Origin: Streptomyces griseoluteus
GTDB lineage: Bacteria > Actinomycetota > Actinomycetes > Streptomycetales > Streptomycetaceae
Direction of reading: 5' to 3'
NCBI GenBank assembly: GCA_000717735.1
Contig: JOBE01000082.1
Location: 1 to 20,057, forward strand
DNA length: 20,057 bases
The position numbers and the translations under genes are program-made. The notes beneath the pieces are model-generated. The model did no database searches. It was given only the letters and a program-made list of their open reading frames with translations, and was not told the DNA's origin. Positions 15,819 through 20,057 of this stretch are shown here, piece by piece. Every line of letters starts with the position of its first letter. The stretch's first letter is position 1.

Positions 15819-15846
15819 GCCCTGCCGCGTGCCACGCGCACCGCGG

Positions 15847-15889
15847 GCATCGCCCTGACCCGACGGGGGATCAACGGCCAGGGCGATGC
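15847..15889. terminator. Third stem-loop in the convergent gap
   Basis: GCATCGCCCTG at 15847-15857 pairs perfectly with CAGGGCGATGC at 15879-15889 over 11 bp, with a 21-base loop. It is a possible back-up terminator. Confidence 0.4.
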
Positions 15890-15894
15890 GCATA

Positions 15895-15920
15895 GGGGAT
15901 GGGGGGAAGGGGGGTGGGGG
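15895..15920 (+). other. G-quadruplex-forming motif
   Basis: Four G-runs of 4, 6, 6 and 5 bases (15895-15898, 15901-15906, 15909-15914, 15916-15920) are separated by only AT, AA and T. They lie on the plus strand, 22 bases beyond the stop of the imine reductase gene, so the RNA of that gene would carry the C-rich complement. A short stem GGGGTGG/CCACCCC overlaps the 3' side. Confidence 0.6.
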
Positions 15921-15941
15921 ACGGCCACCCCCGAGGCGGAC

Positions 15942-16811
15942 CTACTTCTTCTTGAGGAGTTCCACCAGGCTGGAGAAGCTGTCGGCCTCGTGCCCGGCGT
16001 TCATCCCGCGGCGGAAGAGCTCGACCACCATGGCCGGCAGGGCGGTGTCGACGCCCGCGTCGGCGTTGGTGTGCAGGACGTGCTCGACGCTGGCCATGCC
16101 CATGGCCAGGCGGTCCACGTCGCCGCTGTGGTCACCCGCGTCGATGCGCTTGGTGTAGAACTCGATGAAGTTCGGCATCGCGGCCATCGTCGCGTTGGCA
16201 TGCGGGAGGATGTCCTCCGCCTTGATGCCGTTGGCGTCGGCGAGGGCGACCGCCTGCCAGTAGCTGAGCATGGACGTCCAGAACATCACCATGCCGATCT
16301 GGTACATCAGCGCGGCGAGGCCGGGCTCCTCGCCCCGGTAGTCCGTGCTGGTCAGGGTCTCGAGGGTGGCGCGGTGCCGGTCGAAGGCCTCGCGCGGCCC
16401 GCTGTAGAAGGTGTACGACTCGCTGCTGCCGATGCCCGACGGCGGTACGGTGACGCCGCCCGTGATGTGGATGCCGCCGTGTCCGGCGATCCAGCTCGCA
16501 CCCGCGCGGGTCTTCTCCGGCGTGTCCGAGCTGAGGTTGACGATCACCCGGCCGGCCAGTGCGCCGGTCGCGGGCTCCAGGACCTTGTACATCGCCTCGT
16601 AGTCGGTGAGGCTCAGGATCACCAGGTCGTTGGCCTTGACGGCGGCCTCGATGCTGGGTGCGAGCACCGCTCCCCCGGCGACGAGGTCATCGGCGCGGGA
16701 GGCGGTGCGGTTCCAGACGGTGACGGCATGCCCTGCGTCGAGGAAGGCCCGGGCCATTGCCTGCCCCATGGGGCCGAGTCCGACGACGGTCACAGCCTGC
16801 TTGGTGCTCAC
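15942..16811 (-). CDS. Imine reductase-family NAD(P)-dependent oxidoreductase
   Basis: A 289-residue cytosolic dehydrogenase of the beta-hydroxyacid dehydrogenase/imine reductase superfamily. The Rossmann motif GLGPMG is at 11-16. N34-R35-T36 is the NADPH-type phosphate-binding motif of imine reductases. The linking segment EEPGLAALMYQIGM (161-174) and the C-terminal domain (SVEHVLHTNADAGVD at 241-255) resemble known imine reductases. Aligned from memory with the S. kanamyceticus (R)-type enzyme, its catalytic Asp position is Y170 here, the residue typical of the (S)-type group. Such enzymes reduce cyclic imines or iminiums to amines. I prefer the GTG start at 16811, with AAAGGA upstream; an ATG at 16844 would add 11 residues. 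It is divergent from a TetR gene that probably controls it. A 3-hydroxyisobutyrate dehydrogenase is less likely, since its catalytic Lys is not in place. Confidence 0.82.
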   Translation of the reverse strand: MSTKQAVTVVGLGPMGQAMARAFLDAGHAVTVWNRTASRADDLVAGGAVLAPSIEAAVKANDLVILSLTDYEAMYKVLEPATGALAGRVIVNLSSDTPEKTRAGASWIAGHGGIHITGGVTVPPSGIGSSESYTFYSGPREAFDRHRATLETLTSTDYRGEEPGLAALMYQIGMVMFWTSMLSYWQAVALADANGIKAEDILPHANATMAAMPNFIEFYTKRIDAGDHSGDVDRLAMGMASVEHVLHTNADAGVDTALPAMVVELFRRGMNAGHEADSFSSLVELLKKK

Positions 16812-16881
16812 TGGGAAATCCTTTGCTTTCGGTAAGGACGGCATTGCTCCGGACGGCGTTTCGGCTACTCACCCGACGGGA

Positions 16882-16899
16882 ATAAAACGAACGCTCTAT
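16882..16899. promoter_or_regulatory. Candidate TetR operator, imperfect
   Basis: ATAAAACG-AA-CGCTCTAT is an imperfect inverted repeat (6 of 8 arm bases pair). Its right arm, CGCTCTAT, is identical to an arm of the site at 16931-16946. It lies on the imine reductase side of the divergent promoter region. Confidence 0.5.
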
Positions 16900-16910
16900 C
16901 CAGCGGCTTG

Positions 16911-16925
16911 GTGTAAACGTAACAC
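16911..16925. promoter_or_regulatory. Inverted repeat GTGT-N7-ACAC between the two candidate operators
   Basis: GTGTAAACGTAACAC has complementary four-base ends plus a further matched pair inside. Its minus strand contains TTACGT followed 17 bases later by ATAGAG, a weak but possible promoter for the imine reductase gene that overlaps the first operator. Confidence 0.3.
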
Positions 16926-16926
16926 A

Positions 16927-16946
16927 GCTCTAGAGCGAGCGCTCTA
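16927..16946. promoter_or_regulatory. Candidate TetR operator, overlapping palindromes
   Basis: TAGAGCG-AG-CGCTCTA (16931-16946) has perfect 7-bp arms. It overlaps a second palindrome, GCTCTAGAGC (16927-16936). The site ends 17 bases before the TetR ATG, where the core promoter should lie, so binding would be expected to repress the regulator's own gene. No Shine-Dalgarno sequence precedes that ATG, so a leaderless transcript is possible. Confidence 0.65.
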
Positions 16947-16963
16947 TCTAGTACTCTGGCGCC

Positions 16964-17560
16964 ATGGAGAATCAGCCAGGCACCCGGGACCGCATCGTCA
17001 TCGCGGCGGCAAGCCTTCTGCAGCGCCAGGGGTACGTGGGCACGGCGATCAAGCAGATCGCCAAGGAGGCGAACGCCACGCTCGGCTCCGTCTACCACTT
17101 CTTCCCAGGCGGCAAGGAGGCCGTCGCGGTCGCCGCGATCAAGCACGGCGAGGGGGAGTTCGCGAGCGTCCTGCGCACCGCGCTGGACAGCCGGGAGGAA
17201 CCCGGCGCGGCCGTCGACGCCTGCGCCCGCGAACTGGCTGAAAATCTACGGAAGTCGGGGTGGACCGACGGCTGCCCCGTCACCGCGGCGGCCCTGGAGA
17301 CTCTGGGCACCGACTCCGACATCCAGCAGGCGTGCGCGGCCGCCCTCCGCAACTGGGAGCACCTGGTCTCGGAACGCCTGATCCGCTCCGGCTTCGCCCC
17401 CGCGGACGCCCGCGACCTGGCCACCACGGTCATCAGCGCCCTCGAAGGCGCCGAGGTGGCCTCCCAGGTCCGCCGCAGCGAAGACCCCCTGCACACCACG
17501 GGCCGCCACCTCGCCCGCCTGGTGGACTCGTACCCGACGAGACCCGCCGCGCAGGACTGA
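16964..17560 (+). CDS. TetR/AcrR-family regulator, LmrA/YxaF-like
   Basis: A 198-residue repressor. The N-terminal helix-turn-helix lies at about 8-55 (TRDRIVIAAASLLQRQGYVG then IAKEANATLGSVYHFFPGGK). The ligand domain includes the GCPVTAAALE segment at 103-112, typical of the LmrA/YxaF subgroup. These proteins usually bind short inverted repeats and release DNA when they bind small, often aromatic or antibiotic-like molecules. It is divergent from the imine reductase gene, and repeated GCTCTA-containing sites lie between the two, so it probably represses both. The ATG at 16964 is chosen because the helix-turn-helix follows at normal distance. It ends 9 bases before the convergent large regulator gene. 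The ligand is unknown. Confidence 0.87.
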   Translation: MENQPGTRDRIVIAAASLLQRQGYVGTAIKQIAKEANATLGSVYHFFPGGKEAVAVAAIKHGEGEFASVLRTALDSREEPGAAVDACARELAENLRKSGWTDGCPVTAAALETLGTDSDIQQACAAALRNWEHLVSERLIRSGFAPADARDLATTVISALEGAEVASQVRRSEDPLHTTGRHLARLVDSYPTRPAAQD

Positions 17561-17569
17561 CGGGGAGCG

Positions 17570-20057
17570 TCAGGCTCCTGCCGGCTCCTCCAGGAGGGCC
17601 GGGTCCCGGGCGTCCGTGTCGCGGCCCGTGGCGAACTCGGCGGCGTAGCGGGCGTCGCCGAGGGCCGTGCGGACGGACGTGGTGATGCGGTCGACGTCCC
17701 CGCTCTCGGTACGGGGCAGGGGGCGGCCGACGGAGGCGCGGGCGGCGGTGGCGGCGCCCAGGAGCCGGGCGGCGTGGGCGTGGCGGCCCGTCAGGGCGCT
17801 GGTGCCCGCCAGGCCTTCGAGGGCGAGGGCGAGCGCGCGGGGGTCGCCGGTCTCGCGGGCGGCGGCGTAGCCGGCGAGGTGCCGTTCGCGGGCGGTGGCG
17901 GCGTCGCCGCGCTGTTCGGCGATGAAGCCGAGCTCGGCCATGACGAGGGCGGTGCCGAGGTCGCCGTAGACGGCGCGCAGCCAGTCGAGCCACTTGGTGA
18001 GGTGGGCCTCGGCGTCGTCGAGCCGGCCTTCGCGGCGGGCGACGAGGGCCAGGCCGGTCTCGGCGAACTGTTCGCCGCGTTTGTGGGCCTGGTCGGCGGC
18101 GAGGCGCAGTCCTCGTTCGTGGAAGGTGCGGGCGTCGGCGTGGTCGCCGGTGAGCAGGGCGATGCGGCCGAGTCCCGACCACTTGTAGGAGGCGTCGGTC
18201 CAGAGGCCGAGCTCTTCGGCCATGCGGAGGCCTTCGCGGTGCATGCGGATGGCCTCGGTGTAGTCCTCGTGGATCTCGGCGAGCGAGGCGAGGGTGTCTC
18301 CGGCTCTCAACTGGCCCCAGCGGTCGCCGAGTTCGCGGAAGAGGGCGAGGCTGACGCCCGCGTCGCCGGCGGCGGTGGGGAAGTCGCCGCGGATGAGGGC
18401 GTGGCCGGCGGTGACGGCGAGGGTCGCGGCCCTGCCCCAGGGGTCGCCGAGCTCCTCGAAGGCGGCGAGGGCGGCGGTGACCCTGTCCTGGTTGGAGGCG
18501 AGGTCGCCGGAGCCGTACAGGGTGAAGGAGAGCAGCCAGAGTGCGTGGGCCCGGTCGCAGGGGTCGGTGATGTGCTCGACGAGGGGGAAGGCGCGGGCGG
18601 CCGCCGCGGGGCCTTCGGCGTCGCCCGAGTGGAGGGCGAGGGCGGCGCGGCGGACGGTGGCGTCGGCGCGGTGCGCGCGGCAGACGTCGGTCTCCTCGGC
18701 GGGGACGGCGAGGGCGGTGTCGAAGGAGCGGAGGGCCTCGCCGAGCCGGCCGCGCAGGAACCAGTGCCAGGACTGGGCGATGACGAGGCGCAGGGCGTCG
18801 TCGGCGGCGCCGGTGCGCAGGCAGGTCTCCAGGACGGCGCGGAGGTTGCCGGCCTCGGCGTCGAGGCGTTCGAGCCAGGTGCGCTGCTCACGGCCGCGCA
18901 GGAGGGGGGCGGCGGTCTCGGCGAGCGCCAGGTAGTGGCGGGCGTGGCGGCGGCGTACGGCGGTGGTCTCGCCGGCGTCGTCGAGGCGTTCGAGGCCGTA
19001 CGCGGCGACGGATTCGAGGAGCCGGTAGCGGACGCCGCCGGGGGTGTCGGCGGCGACGACGAGGGAGCGGTCGACGAGGCGGGCGAGGAGGTCGAGGACG
19101 TCCTCCTCCATGACGCCGTCGCCGGCGCAGACGGCCTCGGCCGCGTCGAGGGTGCAGCCGTCGGCGTGGACGCTGAGGCGGCGCAGCACGGTCTGCTCGG
19201 CGTCGGTGAGGAGTTCCCAGCTCCAGTCGATGACGGCGCGCAGGGTGCGCTGGCGGGCGGGGGCGTCGCGGCGGGCGCCGGCGAGGAGGCGGAACCGGTC
19301 GTCGAGGCGGGCGGCGAGTGCGCGCGCACCGAGGGAGCGGACGCGGGTGGCGGCGAGTTCGAGGGCGAGGGGGATGCCGTCGAGGCGGCGGCAGATGGCG
19401 GCGACGGCCGGGGCGTTGTCGGCGGTGAGGGCGAAGCCGGGGTCGGCGGCCTGGGCGCGGGAGACGAAGAGCTGGACGGCCCCGGCGCGGCGGAGGGTCT
19501 CGGGTCCGGTGGCGGTGGCTTCGGGGAGGCCGAGCGGTCCGACGGGGCGCAGGTGTTCGCCCGCGATGCCGAGGGGTTCCTGGCTGGTGGCGAGGATGCG
19601 CAGGTGGGGGGCGCGGGCGAGGAGGGTGCCGGTGAGTTCGGCGACGGCGTCGACGATGTGTTCGCAGTTGTCGAGGAGGAGCAGGGCGCGTTTGGCGTGC
19701 AGGGCGGTGGCGAGGCGTTCGGCCGGGGTGTCGGGGCGGCCCGCGGCGTCGGTGGTGGGGTCGGGGGCGGTGTCGTCGCGCATGCCGAGGGCGGCGGCGA
19801 TGAGGTGGGCCGTGCCGGAAACGCCGCCGGAGGTCTCGGTCTTGGCGGCGGGGCCGGTGAGTTCGACGAGCCAGACGCCGTCGGGGTGGGCGTCGGCGGT
19901 CTGGGCGGCCGCTTCGAGGGCGAGGCGGGTCTTGCCGACGCCGCCGGGTCCGGTGAGGGTGACCAGGCGCTGGGTGGTGAGCAGGGTGTGGAGTGCGGCG
20001 AGGTCGTCGGCGCGGCCGACGAGGTCCGTGAGGGGGGCGGGCAGGTTGCCGCGGGGC
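17570..20057 (-). CDS. AfsR/BTAD-type regulator with P-loop NTPase and TPR-like region (5' end outside window)
   Basis: The visible part is 828 residues, open to the window edge, so the N-terminus is missing. It begins PRGNLPAPLTDLVGR, the usual lead-in to the NTPase domain of BTAD/AfsR-type activators. Walker A is GPGGVGKT (36-43 of the visible part). The kinase-2 segment is LLLLDNCEH, the ATSQEPLG and LDGIPLALELAA motifs follow, then the winged-helix segment LRAVIDWSWELL. The rest is Ala/Leu-rich helical repeats, TPR-like. The C-terminus (LLGAATAARASVGRPLP, then VDRITTSVRTALG) is typical of this group, and no LuxR helix-turn-helix is present, which argues against the LAL family. The missing N-terminus would be expected to hold OmpR-type DNA-binding and BTAD domains. 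It could control the neighbouring oxidative genes, but only proximity supports that. Confidence 0.83.
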   Translation of the reverse strand, partial: PRGNLPAPLTDLVGRADDLAALHTLLTTQRLVTLTGPGGVGKTRLALEAAAQTADAHPDGVWLVELTGPAAKTETSGGVSGTAHLIAAALGMRDDTAPDPTTDAAGRPDTPAERLATALHAKRALLLLDNCEHIVDAVAELTGTLLARAPHLRILATSQEPLGIAGEHLRPVGPLGLPEATATGPETLRRAGAVQLFVSRAQAADPGFALTADNAPAVAAICRRLDGIPLALELAATRVRSLGARALAARLDDRFRLLAGARRDAPARQRTLRAVIDWSWELLTDAEQTVLRRLSVHADGCTLDAAEAVCAGDGVMEEDVLDLLARLVDRSLVVAADTPGGVRYRLLESVAAYGLERLDDAGETTAVRRRHARHYLALAETAAPLLRGREQRTWLERLDAEAGNLRAVLETCLRTGAADDALRLVIAQSWHWFLRGRLGEALRSFDTALAVPAEETDVCRAHRADATVRRAALALHSGDAEGPAAAARAFPLVEHITDPCDRAHALWLLSFTLYGSGDLASNQDRVTAALAAFEELGDPWGRAATLAVTAGHALIRGDFPTAAGDAGVSLALFRELGDRWGQLRAGDTLASLAEIHEDYTEAIRMHREGLRMAEELGLWTDASYKWSGLGRIALLTGDHADARTFHERGLRLAADQAHKRGEQFAETGLALVARREGRLDDAEAHLTKWLDWLRAVYGDLGTALVMAELGFIAEQRGDAATARERHLAGYAAARETGDPRALALALEGLAGTSALTGRHAHAARLLGAATAARASVGRPLPRTESGDVDRITTSVRTALGDARYAAEFATGRDTDARDPALLEEPAGA

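Noticed and set aside
14520..16835. Long plus-strand open frame across the amine oxidase and imine reductase genes
   Set aside because: It overlaps the amine oxidase in another frame, runs through strong terminators and is antisense to the imine reductase. No family motifs were seen.
1..20057. TTA (bldA-dependent) leucine codons in the main genes
   Set aside because: By eye, the TTA triplets I checked were out of frame or intergenic, so no bldA control is claimed. A codon count would settle it.
17570..20057. LAL-family LuxR regulator
   Set aside because: The C-terminus has no LuxR helix-turn-helix and instead matches the ending of AfsR/BTAD-type NTPase regulators.

Overview
The window is high-GC actinomycete DNA, most likely from a Streptomyces or a close relative. 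Codon third positions are strongly G/C, several starts are GTG or TTG, gene pairs overlap as ATGA/TAATG, and the gene families are typical of the genus: a Tat-exported flavoenzyme, a P450 with a 3Fe-4S ferredoxin, an AfsR/BTAD-type NTPase regulator and a DauR/YheO-type regulator. No rRNA, tRNA, CRISPR array, transposase or integrase was seen.

Region 1 (1-6425) looks like an exopolysaccharide locus. A processive, membrane-bound family 2 glycosyltransferase is followed on the same strand by UDP-glucose 4-epimerase (galE) and UDP-glucose 6-dehydrogenase, which would supply UDP-galactose and UDP-glucuronate. Facing them is a right-handed beta-helix lipoprotein, a fold common among polysaccharide lyases and epimerases. 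It may bind or modify the polymer outside the membrane.

Region 2 (6426-8735) has a 517-bp intergenic region, then a threonine-synthase-like PLP enzyme coupled by a 4-base overlap to a DauR/YheO-type regulator. Its promoter places the predicted transcription start on or next to the ATG, so the mRNA is probably leaderless.

Region 3 (8735-10782) holds two broken genes that converge and overlap. One is an endonuclease/exonuclease/phosphatase-family gene split by what looks like a single missing base. The other is an MMPL/RND exporter gene with a central deletion, a frame change and a lost C-terminus.

Region 4 (10783-17560) is the most interesting part. An oxidative operon encodes an acyl-CoA-dehydrogenase-fold flavin monooxygenase, a cytochrome P450 and its ferredoxin. 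It ends at a perfect 30-bp palindrome followed by 19-bp tandem repeats. Next comes a Tat-exported flavin amine oxidase. An imine-reductase-family enzyme follows on the other strand, divergent from a TetR/LmrA-type repressor, with operator-like inverted repeats between them. The set could be a small pathway acting on an amine or N-heterocycle; no PKS or NRPS scaffold enzyme is present. The decayed exporter lies beside it.

Region 5 (17570-20057) is the C-terminal 828 residues of a large AfsR/BTAD-type regulator (P-loop NTPase plus TPR-like repeats) on the minus strand. Its N-terminus lies beyond the window.
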